Source of the DNA: Tyto alba
Taxonomy: Eukaryota > Chordata > Aves > Strigiformes > Tytonidae
DNA length: 64,000 bases
NCBI RefSeq assembly: GCF_018691265.1
Contig: NW_024881272.1
Location: forward strand, 22,247,323 to 22,311,322
Direction: 5' to 3'
The position numbers and the translations under genes are program-made. Below the pieces are notes generated by a model. It did not search any database and was not told where the DNA came from. It saw only the letters and a list, made by a program, of their open reading frames with translations. Each line of letters opens with the position of its first letter. Position 1 is the stretch's first letter. Shown here piece after piece: positions 1 to 12,175 of this stretch.

Positions 1-234
1 TATAAAACACATAAATTTATTGGTTTTACTAGAAGAATGTCTAATGCATTATGCCAGTGTGGTTACTGAGTTAGACCTAAGGTCAAAGATATGTCTTTCA
101 AAAATTAATTTTCAGACACTTAACAGCTTGAAATATAGTAAAGGAATAAGAAAAAAGACGACGAATCAGAGGAAAGAATGTAAAAGCATATCCTGTGTGA
201 AAATTCTGTAACAACATGAACAAAATGTATTTAC

Positions 235-408
235 CATTCGCTGTCTAGCTTCTTCAAAGGCACGTTTTTCCTCTTCTAAACGCTGTCTTGCTTCTTCCTC
301 TGCTTGCCGCCTTTGATTTTCCTGTCTTTGTCTTTCGAGTTCTTCAAATGTTACTTTCAGCTTACCAGGAGACAGAGGCTCTTGTGTTTCACTGTCTTTA
401 TTTTCACC
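235..408 (-). CDS. NEXN: NEXN coding exon 7 (residues 230-287)
   Basis: The exon is preceded by an acceptor ending CACAG (409-413) and followed by the donor GTAAAT (229-234). It is 174 nt and phase 0 at both ends. It encodes a [17 protein letters not shown] module followed by a long E/R/K helix ending in ARQRM. The next exon lies off the window. The exon is symmetric, so skipping it would keep the frame. Confidence 0.92.
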
Positions 409-3400
409 CTGTGTAAGAAAAGTGAAATAGTTATATCTTAAATAATAGATATTTATTTCTTAGGTATTTTTAGATGTCTGGTTTACCATGGCAAATGAAA
501 GGCACTTGGTTTCCTTAAGGGATTGGTTTTGTTCCTCATACTTCAGCTTCATTTCTTCATCCTGTCTCTCTCTTTGTTCTGCTCTCTCCTTTCCTGTGTT
601 CGCAAAGTTCATTTTCATCTTCCCAGGTGTTTTGGTGGGTTTTACAGGCACTACTGTAACTAGCAGTGAATCATCCCCTTCCTGTCCAAAAAGATATTTA
701 TTTTATTTTCATAAAGTTTGACTTCTAAATAGACTCATTTCTTAATGAAACTGCTGGTTTTACCTGCGTGCACAAAAGCTTCCAAAAGAATTACTTGCAT
801 TGAGTATTAACCACAGGAATAAACCCATCTGCCTATGTCAGTCACTAGTTTTCTTGTAATATCTGAAGAGCATCAAGACTGAATTATGTTTAAACATAAC
901 TGCTGACAAACTCAATTTCTTTACATATTTTCATTAACCATTAGTTATAAATGTTCATAGTTTAGAAAAGAACAGGTGAAATTTTGAATACATAGCAATT
1001 GTAGCCTCCCTCTACTTCTAGTCTTATATTTACTGTGTAAAGTACATACTGCGGTTGCAATAAGCTAGTAGTTCTAGAGAGCAATATGTAATTTGTCAGG
1101 CAGAGTAAGTTTTTTGAAGGATGTTGCTGCTTCAAAGCTATTTTCACAACTTGCTTGCCAAAATACATTTTACCCAGTGTTGGTTTTTTTTTTTTTTTCC
1201 ACAAAATACCATGATTAACAGGGATATTGTCAAATAACTTAAAACTAATGTTTTTGGGGTGTTTGGGTTTTTTTTGCTTTCCAAAACAGTAGTAGGAATA
1301 TGATTTTCTTGTGTTAGTGAAGGACAATAGGACCTTTGGACCAAGCTTTTTGAAATTAAACATTTCTTTGCAAGACTTAAAATCCAAATCCATATGGTAA
1401 ATTAGTCTAAAAATAAAAATACAGTTAACTGAGTCAGGTGTTCAAACATCTGTATATTGACAGAATCCCCTTTTAATTTCAAGTTTAAGGCAAAGAGCTT
1501 TTAAGGTGATACTTTCCAAAGCCAGAGGATTTAGAGTATCGTTGCCAGTATACCTCAAATCATTCTGGTGGCTTTGAATATTTACATTTTAGATGTTCTT
1601 AACTAACCACAAAGTATTCACAGCGCAGACTCTTATTTCAAACTTAAACAAATTGACTTCAAGTACAGACATATAGTTCCATATACTTTAAAAAAAGTAT
1701 TTGTGTGCCATTTTCTAAGTTTTCCCAGCCCAAATTACAATAATAAAACAAAGTGAATAAAAATGTAGGTGAACATTTCTTTAAAAAAATCTGATTACCT
1801 CAGCTGCTGATTCAGTTCCCGAATTGTTAAAGTCATCAATCTATTAAATGAGAATTTCATATGATTACATTACTTTGGCTCTTTGCCTTAGATTTGCAGA
1901 CACAGAACTGGAAATTCTTTTTGTATCAGTGATATGCATGTAGCACTTAAATTCACAGTGATGATAATGACTGAACCTTTGTTGGAATACTTCAGATAGG
2001 TTAGCTTGTTGAGGAGGAGGGAACATGATATAAAACATTATACAGAAAGTATGCTAGAGCATTCTTAACACTTCAGTTATGAACTGGGAAGAGTACTTCA
2101 GGTGTCCATTCTTCATTTAAGCATTCCAGAATTGTGTAAAAAAAAAAAAGCTAAAGCAAGCTCATGGATTATTTCCGATTCAAGTGACATTGTCTTCCCC
2201 TTAACTCCTGCAAAAAGCCCATTGCTGTATTTGCTTCATATGGTGTCTTTATGTTACTATCTAAAACTAGCATACTTTCTAAAATTTTCTCTTTCAGAAT
2301 AGATTAAATATATGTTAGATACATTTCCAGTTAAAAGTACAGTTTTAAGAATGTTAAGAATCTTAGTAGGAAATACTATCCAAGTCCTTGTTGAAAACTG
2401 CCTCCTTTCTTACGACAAAAACAAACCTAAATTAAGTACTGCTATATTTCGGTTAAGTAAAAATTCACTTACGGTTCTAGTCTATCATTTAGATGCTCAC
2501 TCTGACTGCAGCACTGAAGAAAACTTTAAAAAGGAATTAAATATGCACCAATGCAGAATTCTACTAAGGAAAAACTTTGCTTTATTGCATTCAACAGAAG
2601 TTGGGAGTCTATTCATATATATATTCAATAAAGATTCACAAAGTGGCAATGGAGTTAAATGTGATCTGGATCTTTGTGATTAACTATTTTAACTGCATTA
2701 GTGTCTTCTCATTTTTGCTTGCCAGTGGCATTTTCGTACTTCTTGCTTGCCTTAGTTCATCTATCACTCAACTGTATTCACTAACGTATAAGTAAATACA
2801 GTCTAAAGGAAGGGTTGGTAAAATATAAGAAACATTTCCAAATTAGTTCCGTAAATTCTATCAACTCTTGTATGTATATGACACCAAAATTTGTGCCTGA
2901 CTCACATTCCTACCAGGTCTCTGCCTGCCTGGTTTCATCTGTAGCTCAAGTTTAGTGCTTAAAAAAAACATTACTGTAAAGAAGTGAATATTCTCTGAAT
3001 ATTATTCTCCACTTCTATCCCATCAAACATCTCCCATGTAAATTGCTACTATCTGAAATCTTAAGATCAAATCTTTCCAATCAATACAAAACGGTTTTTG
3101 TTTACAATTATATCCTGATGATTGTGATCAAATGAACATACCTCCTGTGCTTTTTTTGCTAATTCTCTTTGAATTTTTCTTTTCTCAATCATATCTTGTT
3201 CAATTCTGCGTTTTCTTTCTTCTTCCATTCTTTTTCTTTCCTCTTCTTGCCTTTGCTTCTCCATTTCTGCAAACTTGCCTTTAACGGTTCCTGTGAATAT
3301 GAGATACACAATTCAGTAATTATATCTAACACTTACCTAGTGATTTATGTGGCCCTTAAAATCGGACCTCTCTTACCTATTAGCTTTGGAACATAACCTT

Positions 3401-4962
3401 TTTCTATTTTAGATAATTTTGTGTCATCGTCTTCATCAGATCCAAGCAGTTCTTTCATCTAGTTGATGAAACACAGAAAGTAAACTATCTTTAACCTTAA
3501 ATAAAATTCCAATATTGTTGTCTTAAAATAACGTGAAAATATTTTCACATATTATATTAAGTATTAAAATAACACAAAATATTTGCAAAGAAAATAACCT
3601 CCTGCTTTCTCCTGTTCCATTCTCTCTCTCTAACATATTGTTCTTTTCTTCTTTGCTTTTCATCTCTAGATCTCCTTTGATTTCTTTCTTCCCTTGCTTT
3701 CTGCATAGCTTCAAATTTATCCTTTACATCACCCTTGTGAAGCTTGGGCACATAGGATTTTTGGACGGGTTTAGATGAAGAAAGCAGAATCTTGGTGAAG
3801 ATATAGAAGAAATTAAGATAAGAAAAAGAAAGGTGAAACAGATGGACAGAAATATTCTGACAGATTGGATTAGAAGGAATGTAAGAACATAAAACAGAAG
3901 TGCATTTGGGATTATGAACTTTGTGCCACTAGACTTTATTATTTAAGCATCATTGTATTTGTTCATGAATAGTAATAAATACTAAAATATCCAAAACACC
4001 ATTTTAGCATTGTATTAAACTTAGGCTATAAGTAATTGTAATGAATAGCTACATACCTAAGTACATGAACAATGTGAATGTACATTTTCAGTTACTATGA
4101 CTTTAACAATTAGATACAGATCTGTATTGCTGCTTTCAATCATAAGCAGTCACCAAAGAGCCCCTCCACCCCAACACTTAAAATAAAGAAACAGACAATA
4201 CAAAATGTATGTTTTCTTCTGCAACACTTCAACAGCCATATATGGTTTTAAAATAAATAGCATTATTTGTTCATTTAAAACTTCCATTACATTATATATT
4301 TATTTTTTAATATTTAGAGAACTATAAAGTGCCAAGATCACTGGACTTGTAGGACTCTGATACAGCTGGTGGACACTTCTTTGCCAGTGCTTACTCTGTG
4401 AGTGTCCCAACAGTACAAGAAGTTCCCACTTTTCAGAACTACTGTAAAGTTTTCTCTTTTTACTGCAATGACTACAGGAATGCTCTCAGTACAGTAATGC
4501 TGAGAAAACTGCCTGAAAACATTCCATAGTTCACATTTTGCATCTAAACCAATAGTTTTTGTTCCCGCTTTTGTTCCTGTTGCTCAGTGAGTCTACGCAG
4601 AAGAACTACCAGAACTATCCTAATATTTACAGTTTAGAATTAGATGTAAAGGTTGCCCTGAATTTTCCCCCCAACATTTAAAGTTTCTTCATATTGTTAC
4701 CTTTATTTTGCCTTCCTTCATTTTTTTTTTTAATAAGAACGTATTTCACAGACTCCATCAAATCAGCTATTTTCCTTAAGCTACATTCAAGTGCCCTTCC
4801 ATTGCCTTAAAGTAACAGCAGTACCATCAGACTTCCAGTATAATTGCTTGGTTTTTACAACGGTTTGTAGTTACTCTTCTTGCAAACATCAGTTGTAAAT
4901 TACATTACTTTGATTACTTCAAAATTCGTACATACCTCAGTTTTCTGTGCAATGTCATTCAT
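235..4962 (-). CDS. NEXN: Nexilin, 5' part of the gene (seven coding exons; partial, runs off the left edge)
   Basis: Nexilin is an F-actin-binding protein of Z-discs and focal contacts in striated and smooth muscle. Joining complement(4936..4962, 3599..3790, 3377..3458, 3142..3290, 1799..1840, 487..681, 235..408) gives one open frame of 287 residues. It starts MNDIAQKTE and tracks the human N-terminal half as I remember it (human about 675 residues). The product is highly charged, rich in E, K and R, and predicted to be helical/coiled coil throughout. It contains repeated modules of the type (Y)VPKL-x-G-x-VK-x-x-F-x-x-M (residues about 24-40 and 94-110) and PGK(L/M)K-x-x-F (about 181 and 240). 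The actin-binding remainder and the C-terminal Ig domain would lie beyond position 1. All junctions are GT-AG and phases match. The symbol is confident; exact boundaries are read by eye. Confidence 0.93.
487..681 (-). CDS. NEXN: NEXN coding exon 6 (residues 165-229)
   Basis: The exon lies between an acceptor ending GGACAG and a donor GTAAAC. It is 195 nt and phase 0/0. It starts [14 protein letters not shown], carries the module TPGKMKMNF, and ends [11 protein letters not shown]. This block matches the human segment that links two coiled-coil modules, but the run of E/R residues is a few residues shorter than I recall in human. Confidence 0.92.
682..1798 (-). other. NEXN: NEXN intron between coding exons 5 and 6
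   Basis: This AT-rich intron of about 1.1 kb has poly-T/poly-A runs near 1183-1198. A 143-codon minus-strand reading frame at 962-1393 has no recognisable domain and no fitting splice sites. I see no other feature. Confidence 0.8.
1799..1840 (-). CDS. NEXN: NEXN coding exon 5, 42-nt micro-exon (residues 151-164)
   Basis: This 14-codon exon encodes [14 protein letters not shown]. It is bounded by acceptor AATAG and donor GTAATC and is phase 0/0. It corresponds to the human segment IEDINNTGTESASE and is easily missed by ORF searches. An exon this small with symmetric phase is a candidate for regulated skipping. Confidence 0.9.
1841..3141 (-). other. NEXN: NEXN intron between coding exons 4 and 5
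   Basis: AT-rich intron sequence, about 1.3 kb. A 123-codon plus-strand frame at 2312-2683 is antisense and has no recognisable motif. No repeat or RNA gene was recognised. Confidence 0.8.
3142..3290 (-). CDS. NEXN: NEXN coding exon 4 (residues 101-150)
   Basis: The exon is 149 nt. It enters in phase 1 after a TTCACAG acceptor and leaves in phase 0 at the donor GTATGT. It encodes [14 protein letters not shown] and a long E/R/K-rich helix ending LAKKAQE. This is the second copy of the VK-x-x-F-x-x-M module, and it is nearly identical to human by eye. Confidence 0.92.
3377..3458 (-). CDS. NEXN: NEXN coding exon 3 (residues 74-101)
   Basis: The exon is 82 nt, from an acceptor ending AACTAG to a donor GTAAGA. 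It encodes [20 protein letters not shown] followed by GYVPKLI. The acidic patch separates two basic helical modules. It ends in phase 1, completing a glycine codon with the next exon. Confidence 0.9.
3599..3790 (-). CDS. NEXN: NEXN coding exon 2 (residues 10-73)
   Basis: The exon is 192 nt and phase 0/0, with an acceptor ending CACCAAG. It encodes [20 protein letters not shown], then DVKDKFEAM and a basic helix ending EWNRRKQE. The match to the human N-terminus is strong. The donor GTTATT is weak for a 5' splice site (T at +3 and T at +5). Confidence 0.92.
3791..4935 (-). other. NEXN: NEXN intron between coding exons 1 and 2
   Basis: About 1.1 kb of AT-rich intron. No feature was recognised apart from short T-runs such as the one near 4721-4732. 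Confidence 0.75.
4936..4962 (-). CDS. NEXN: NEXN first coding exon with start codon (residues 1-9)
   Basis: ATG at 4960-4962 begins MNDIAQKTE, matching human MNDISQKAE. The donor GTATGT follows GAG at 4936. The context GCCATGA is a good Kozak match. A likely acceptor (ATACCAG) places the 5' edge of this exon near 4985, so about 23 nt of 5' UTR precede the start here. Only nine codons are present, so the exon is invisible to length-filtered ORF calling. Confidence 0.9.
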
Positions 4963-5294
4963 GGCTACTGTATTGTGCTCTGCACCTGGTATGTTTAAGA
5001 TTGCTTTCAGTTTCTACCTGAAAGAAACAGTTGTAGTTATATTCCTTTCTTTTCCTTTTAAATGATGCTTTCACCATCTTCCTGTAAATAAGTTTGCATA
5101 GGCTGAAATCGATGTATCACAATTTCATTTGGTCCTTTGAGGCTTTTGAAGACATGAATAGGTTCTAAGTATGCGACACTAATTAAAAGAACAAGCTTAT
5201 GATTCACTATTCATGCTCATAACTCCTCTATATAGTCCTTGATACTGGTTTTTAATTTCCATTAAAAAAAAAAAAAATCCGAACAAAAAAAAAA

Positions 5295-5560
5295 AAACCC
5301 GGAGCCAAGCTCTGGCAGCCCTGGCTGGTGTGTTGCGAAACTGTTTTTCTGAACAGCCGTGCTAGCAGAAAGGAATGTGCTCTGCACCTCCACCGAGCCG
5401 CTTCGGTCTGATGTTCGCGCCGGGGAGCTCGGGCTGCCCGAGGGCTGCAGGGGCCAAAACCCCCCGGCTGCCCCCCCGGCTGGCGGGCAGCGAACCCCCC
5501 TGCCTCTGAGACACAGGGGCATCTCCTGCCTGCTGAGTCTCAGCCGGGCTGGCAACTCTC
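5295..5560. other. GC-rich patch in NEXN intron 1
   Basis: This is about 270 bp of locally GC-rich sequence in an AT-rich intron, 330-600 bp upstream of the NEXN start codon. On its low-coordinate side are two A13-type tracts (about 5264-5297). On the minus strand it contains a CATTCCT M-CAT (TEAD) motif near 5370-5376 and G-runs. It could be an alternative promoter or first exon, or an inserted GC-rich fragment. No protein similarity is recognised. Confidence 0.35.
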
Positions 5561-8500
5561 AGCTCTTCACCCAACACGTGATTACAAAATAAGGCTTCCC
5601 TTTCTCCTAGGGCCATTCTAGGAAAAACTGGTGCTAAAAACTATGAAGTGAGTTAGGTAAACCACATACGTACCTTAGAGGAAGTATTTATATCCTTTAA
5701 TTGTGGGCTGGAAATTGCACTGCATTTTTTTAAGAGAAAAGCATTACAAATTTTAAATTACACTGTATTTATCAGGAACCTAACAGAAGGCACTTCAAGT
5801 TCAGGGCAAGCTCCCCCCCCCCCCTTTTTTTTTTAAATCATCATGTCTATCAAAGTAGGAAATCTTGACATGACTCCTGTCTCTACTACAATGATGCCCT
5901 GAGTCTCAGGCAAGCCTTAAAAACTCAGTGTACCAAACATGGTGCAAACAGACTCAAAGGCTCAAAGTAAACAGGCTAGAAAAGTAGCTTAGTACTGGAA
6001 GGGGCTTCTCACTTGGGGTTTAGAGGAACTGAAGTCAGGGCATTTCATGATACAGAAAGTTCTTAGTAGTTCTTAGCCTTTAAGTTCTCGAATTCTGAAT
6101 TACAAACATTATAAACATGGGAATTTTTACGTGGTGTTAGAAATAATGAACATTAAGAGTTGTTTTCATACAAGCTCTTCAAAAACACACCAATGTCATC
6201 GATGTTCACTGGTGCTGCTGTAGCTGTACAGATTGAGTGAGATTCTAAGATATCTCTGGATGTTTTTCCAAATAAAAGCAGTCACAACATATGAAACAAG
6301 CATTTAGCTACAAACCCCTGCCCTGATTTACAAATTCCAAACTCTTCAAATTCAGCTTCAACAGAAATGTTCTCGAGAACATTGCGGGTGCTCCCTTTCA
6401 ACAAATGAGCACGGAAAGTCATTCCCCCCCAAATCAAAGTTGACAAATACCTCATTTGTAGACTGACAGGAATCCAAGGCATTTCAGTTTGTCACTTGTG
6501 AACACATGAACATAAAATTACTAAGTGCTAATTCCTATTTAGACTGTTTCAGATTAGCAATAGCATGTTAGAGTTCTGTTGTGTCTAGAAAGGCAGATAA
6601 CTTCACTAGCATCCTTGTGGTGTCAAGGTCCCTATAGACTTCAACGTGCATTTCTATAGTGTGCTGCCGGGTTTGCGCGTCTTGGTAAACTTTAGCTTAG
6701 TGCATGCATGTAAGTTAAATCCCCATTTTGATCAGTATAACCTTAAAGCTAGTTAAAATCTTCTGACTTACTCATTTTTCTAACCAGCTTTTAGAGAAGT
6801 TCTCTGCTCTCTTCTTTTGCTACTCTTTTTTTCATGTTTTCTTCCCTACTTTTAGCTGACAGCCTTTAGCCTTGTACTTAAAATACAGTACAGAGGTTGA
6901 ATAAAAAGTTTACTGCATGAATCCATCAGAAAACGAGGGAACATCATGCATTGGTACAATTCACGCACTGAAGTAGCCTGGGACATAGAGACCTTCTAGC
7001 CTTCATACAGGGCTGGAGCCAGAAAGTAAGTCCCAAAGATAACCTTTCAGATGGAATTCCATTTCACCTCAATACCTTGAGTGAAGGCTACTGCTAACCT
7101 TCACCACAGCAACAATACCCTATCTATATGGCTTCATCTTAAAGTCATTTGAAAGCTGACTATTCCAAAGTCTGATTTGCTTATTATGTGCAGTTAATTG
7201 TAGGAAGAAGATTATGTTTACAAGTCTAAGAACACACTTGAGCTTTTGGATCAACTTTGTCTTGAACCTTTCTGACAGCTCCAATTACCTGAACCCCTTG
7301 ACAGTATCACTAAGATTGCTGACAGCAGTGAGACCCACCCTCAGATAAAAAATATGAAATTTTCTTTAAAAGTGCAAATGTTAGAAGAAATTTTCTTTGC
7401 AAATTCCTGCTGTCTGAACATCTAGAAATGTGCCAGTCCAACAGGTTGCGGGCCTTCAAGATGGCAGATAAGTTTCTGCCATGTGGAATACTGCCATATC
7501 TGCTATTACTTTAGGCTACTTTCCACTTCTTTGGCATCACTAACTCTTGATATGCTTGAAGGTTAGCCAGCTGGCTTGAATACATTTTGCATCTGCAAGT
7601 CATCCTACCTCCACCTTTGATGCTAAAAGATACGGATATAATGCAGTAGGGCATTACTAAACATGATACCACCCATGTTTGCCCTTTCATCCTTCCCTGT
7701 GGCAGTTTAACCTTGAGTAGGAGCAGAAGCAGGACCCTGCCTCAGGCACCCCCCAAGGCCAATGAGGAGTTCCCAGTAAAGACAATCCAGAATCTTTAAG
7801 CAAAACAAGAAGCACTCCTTGAGTTTTGGCTTCCGTCTGTGCGGCAGTGGCCACTGCTTCAGGAACAACAACAGTGGATGGAAGCTCCTTTGTATCTGCC
7901 TTATCGTTAGGAGAGGATCCACACAGTCAGTGTATCATTGCTGAGAAGACGTAAGCGGGTAAGTCAAGAAGTCCTGGCATCTACGAATCATGGAAGAACA
8001 GTGCCTTCATCCTCTGCCCAGGCTTTGCACAAAGTATGTGGTAATAAGTTTTCCAACCCAAGAAACTGACCTACTAACTCCCTTTTTAGGGAATGAACTA
8101 GTTTTATTTTTAAGTTGTATATATGTATTTATTCTTGTTTTGTAGTAAGAATTTTCCCACAGAGTTGATCTAATACAAGTGATGCATATTCTTTGAGGCA
8201 ACAAGAGTCTACTTGTACATGCGCTTATCAGAAGAGATTTGTTCTTCTATTATGAAGCTGTCCAAACTTAAGATTCAGTCTCATCTTTTATTTCCCAAGA
8301 TCAACATATCTTACGAAGAGCTGTAGGAGCTCCTCATTTAAGCTTCCCACTCAGAAAAATCCCGTATTATAATGTCAGACATAACCATGATTAAAAAATT
8401 AATTCAGCTCGTTACTAGGCTTTTCTTTGCCTATTCGGTCTCATCACACTAGCATTCACCTGACAGTAGTCTATTTTTTCTCTCTCTACATTTTTACTTT

Positions 8501-10177
8501 CTTATGATTAAATAAAATATCTCAGGAAATGTTCATCTGGTGTTATAATGTTTATACTGACAGTACCAGACTGCAGTCCCACTTTCAAAGGAGGTCTACA
8601 TTGAGATTTTTCCTAGAAGAGAAATTTAACCTCCATCTTTTGATCAATATTCCTACCTCTGGAATTGAATGGAAGAGAAAAATGCAATTCCTGGAATTAC
8701 TTGACTGGATGTAATGCGGAGAGTCATCTCTAAGAAGTTTCAAGTAAAAATTTAATACAAAACCAGTGCACAGGAAACTAGGTAATAGATTAGAAATACT
8801 CTGTGAGAAAAAAACAAAAAAACCCAACCAAACAAAACAACCCACAACAAACAACTGTTTTCAAACATCTTATTTGTTTGCTGCAAATGGACAGGCTATC
8901 ACCTCCAATATGTCTTGATTTGTTATGATCATAGCACTTTTTCAACTTTGCACACAGACTCCCCTAAAACCTTACTTTAGGCAAAAATCAAAGTGAACAA
9001 AGAAAACCATTAAGGGGACACAGAAGGTTTGATGGCTCACCAGTCCCAAAATCCATCTCCTTAAATTTAGTTAATTTCCATTTCTGGAAGGAGGGTCGGT
9101 GTCCCGGATTGATCAAAAACTGTTGGGCAGCTTTAACCAGATGAAAAAAAAAAAAAAACAACTCCCATAAACAACTCAATTCCCCTTCACTAGAAAACAC
9201 AGAAGTTGTTGATTTCCAGTGGCGTGATTAACATCCTCGCACGAGACACGGGAAAATACCAGCATTTTCCTGAACTAAATACTACTTTTTATAATTGGAG
9301 TATGAAGCCAGGACTTAAAAAATAAGTCTAGTTCCTCTGTGATTTCTCCTTTCGGGAGGCCCCCCTGCTGTCCTATGGCTACTGTGAGTTATAAATAAGC
9401 CCTTCACAGCACAGTCTAAGTTACATTTACCATCTGTCTCCTCTTTGTGATCTACTCGCAAGGAAGACTCTATTATATAAGAAAACCATATTGTGAGAGT
9501 TGGAAACTCACTACTTGCAGCCAGAGCACTTAGGAGAGGAAAACACGGTCCACAGTGTTCAAATTTTTAATGAAATACCAAACAGAACTGGAAAGAGGAG
9601 GGGGAAGAGAGCAATGTTCAGCATTTATGTCCTTACTGCAACTCGTCTGGAATGACACTACCAGTTGTTGTACTAAATTACAGATACTAAAGTAGATACT
9701 AAAATTACCGTGCATAGGGGAAGATCCTGAACTGGCATAAACAGTCACCTCCACTGAAGCCAATGAGTTACGACAATTAACAGCAGTTGTCTAAACTTCA
9801 CATTCTGTAAAATACAAAATACAAAACTACTCCCACTTGCTTGCATTTCCTTCATTAAGTCTTCATAATTAAGGACTAGAATGCTTACCGACAATTGACC
9901 CAGATAATTCAATTTCATACACAATCTCTTCCTCAATCTTTGAATTTATTGCACTTCATCATTTATTGAGAGTCTCAGAATAGAATAGAATAGTCCGTGC
10001 AGATATGATGTTATTTCTAAAAACATTTATTATAAAGGATTTTGTCTATGTTTATATAACCATGAATACTCTTAACGTGACAGTGCCATGCAGTCCAACT
10101 GCTGTGTTAAAGAAATAAAACCACCCTTCTCTGTAGAAGAGATCTGTCTGTTAATTCCTTACTCTCTTCAGGTACTA

Positions 10178-10944
10178 TTATGGGGTACGTAGGCTCCAGA
10201 ACAAACGTAGTGGGGGCTGAGAGACTGCTCTGTTACGGGGAAAGCCCTGCTGAGATCTTCTGGGCCGTGATTTCATGTTCCCAGATACCTGCTGATCCTC
10301 ATCATGAGTGGCAGTAAATTGTGAACCAAGGTCCTCAAGAGAAAAATCAGCATATTTTGCCCTGTACCATAGTTCCTCCATCCCTCGCTGTGTCACAGCA
10401 GCTGAAGAGAAACAGTATGATTTGAGCTCAACTCCTGACTTCACTGACAGGACTTCAGAGAGCAGCATACTGAAATGTGGGATAAAATACTGGACATGAA
10501 GCACTACTGCAGTTAGCTTCTTCCCTTCTCTGATGACAGGACGCAGCCTATCTGCCTCTTCTCTGAAATCCTCGTGGTCAGCTCGGACTGAGCACAGGGG
10601 CGGTCACTGTGCCCGTGCTGTGCCTCTGCCACGGAGGAGAGACCTCCCGGCTTCGGGGAGAGGAGCTGCTGTTTCCACTCGACCAGCTCTACTCCCTTGG
10701 TAGCGCTGATGCCCAAAAAAACAGACTCTGTAATAACCCTCATGTGTACAGGTACGGCTGCCTTCAGCACACAGCGAAGGGTCACTCCCATTGCTCCTGG
10801 AACTGCTCTTCCACAGTCATTAACCTTCACCTCCATTTCCCCACAACGAGCTTCCAGAGGGCTGACCGTGGCAGCGCTCCTTGTTAGAGGAGTTTCAAAT
10901 CTGAATATCCAAGTATGGTAAATGACAGATTTGTCTGTCTTCAA
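10178..10944. other. Unexplained higher-GC block with overlapping open frames
   Basis: Within an AT-rich intron, this block is richer in GC. It has minus-strand frames of 143 (10513-10944) and 108 codons (10178-10504) in different frames, and plus-strand frames of 92 and 74 codons. One minus-strand segment has an exon-like shape: a pyrimidine-rich acceptor (TTTCTCTTCAG) and a CAG/GTATCT donor about 113 nt later. I recognise no family. It may be a decayed gene copy, a non-coding exon or chance. Confidence 0.25.
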
Positions 10945-12136
10945 CTTCTGTCACCGCGGAAACTACTCATTTAAAATATGCCAAATGCAGTTAGAGAAGG
11001 TATTTCACTGGCATGTCTTAAACCATCTACCCTGTTCTTGTATCTCATCAGACTCTACTTTCTACATATACTAGACACGCTCTCATACTTCTGAATGTTC
11101 CTTAATACACTTGGTACTCGTATAAGATTAATTATTACTTTACAATTTCATTTCATTGGACGTTTCTCTAAGAGATCTAAGGCCTCTTCAGACCCGACAT
11201 GTAAGGTTAAGAGTACTATGTTTTCTAGCATGCAACACTTGCTGGTAATTTTTCGAAATACTTTTCATTAAACATGCTTTTTTTTTTTTTTCCCAGACGT
11301 GTATGTGCTAGCAGAAGCTCTTATGTACGTAAACCAAACTTGACAGCAAGTGGTTTGTAAGCTGTCACAGAAGCCCAGTATTTTTTCCCGAGCCACGCCG
11401 TCTCCCAGCCATCGCCCGGGGATGAAGCGGAACCGCCAAACGCACGCTGCACGCCCTCGCTGCTGAAGACCTCACCCAACAAAGCCGAACTCCTCTTCAC
11501 GTAGAGCCGTGGGGTTTGTGAACACGCGCGATTTTCCAACGACTTTTATTAGGCGCAGATGACCGCGAGGCGGCCTGACGAGGCTGCCCCCCCCCCCCGC
11601 GCCCGGGCTGCCCGGCGGGGCGAGGGGACGCGGCAGCTCCGGCGGGGCTCGGCGCTCCCCGCGGGGCACAGGCCCCCCCCGCGCCGATTTCATCTCCGCT
11701 CCCACCCGTGGGGCAGCCCCCGCCAAGCCTCGCCCCCCCACATCCCGGCCCCTCTTTCCGCGAGGCTGCGGCCGCCGTCCCCAGGCGCTGCCACCCCCCC
11801 GTCCCCACAACCGAGGGGCAGCTTGGCGGCCGCGGTGCGAAGGGGGCTGCTTCTCCCCGCGGGGGGCTGGGAGGGGGCGGCCGGCGGAGCGAAGGAGCCG
11901 CCGCGGGTCGGACCGCGGGAAGCAGCGGGCCGGGCCCCGCCGCACGACGAGGAGGGGGGGCCCGGGGGGGGGGCCCGCCCGCGCCCTCTCGCCCACCCGC
12001 GGGCCGGCGGGGCCGCTCTTACCTGCGAGCGCTGCCCCGGCGCTGCGGCTCCGGCGCGGTCCCGGCGGGCGGGCGGGCGGGCTGGCGGCTGCGGAGCGCC
12101 CCTCGGCTGCGGCCGCCGCTCCGGCGCTGCAAGTTT

Positions 12137-12175
12137 CCATAAAAGTCGCGACGGGCGGCCGGCGCCCACATTCCA
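12137..12175. promoter_or_regulatory. CArG-like and M-CAT motifs
   Basis: The minus strand reads ACTTTTATGG at 12137-12146, one mismatch from the SRF CArG consensus. CATTCCA, a TEAD/M-CAT-type core, lies at 12169-12175 on the plus strand. Both are short AT-containing islands in nearly pure GC sequence, which makes them stand out. Confidence 0.35.

Larger units (their letters stand above)
4986..12022 (-). other. NEXN: NEXN first intron (5' UTR exon to first coding exon)
   Basis: This interval is inferred from a strong minus-strand donor at 12023 (CAG then GTAAGAG) and the acceptor near 4985. It is mostly AT-rich and unremarkable. Exceptions are a GC-rich patch at about 5295-5560 next to two A-tracts, a C/T homopolymer junction near 5813-5835, and a higher-GC block at about 10180-10940 that is open on both strands. 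Non-coding upstream exons could hide in it, so the intron limits are tentative. Confidence 0.55.

Noticed and set aside
962..1393. 143-codon minus-strand ORF between NEXN exons
   Set aside because: Neighbouring exons join in frame without it. It contains poly-K from an A-tract and does not resemble nexilin.
2312..2683. 123-codon plus-strand ORF in a NEXN intron
   Set aside because: Antisense, no motif, AT-rich composition.
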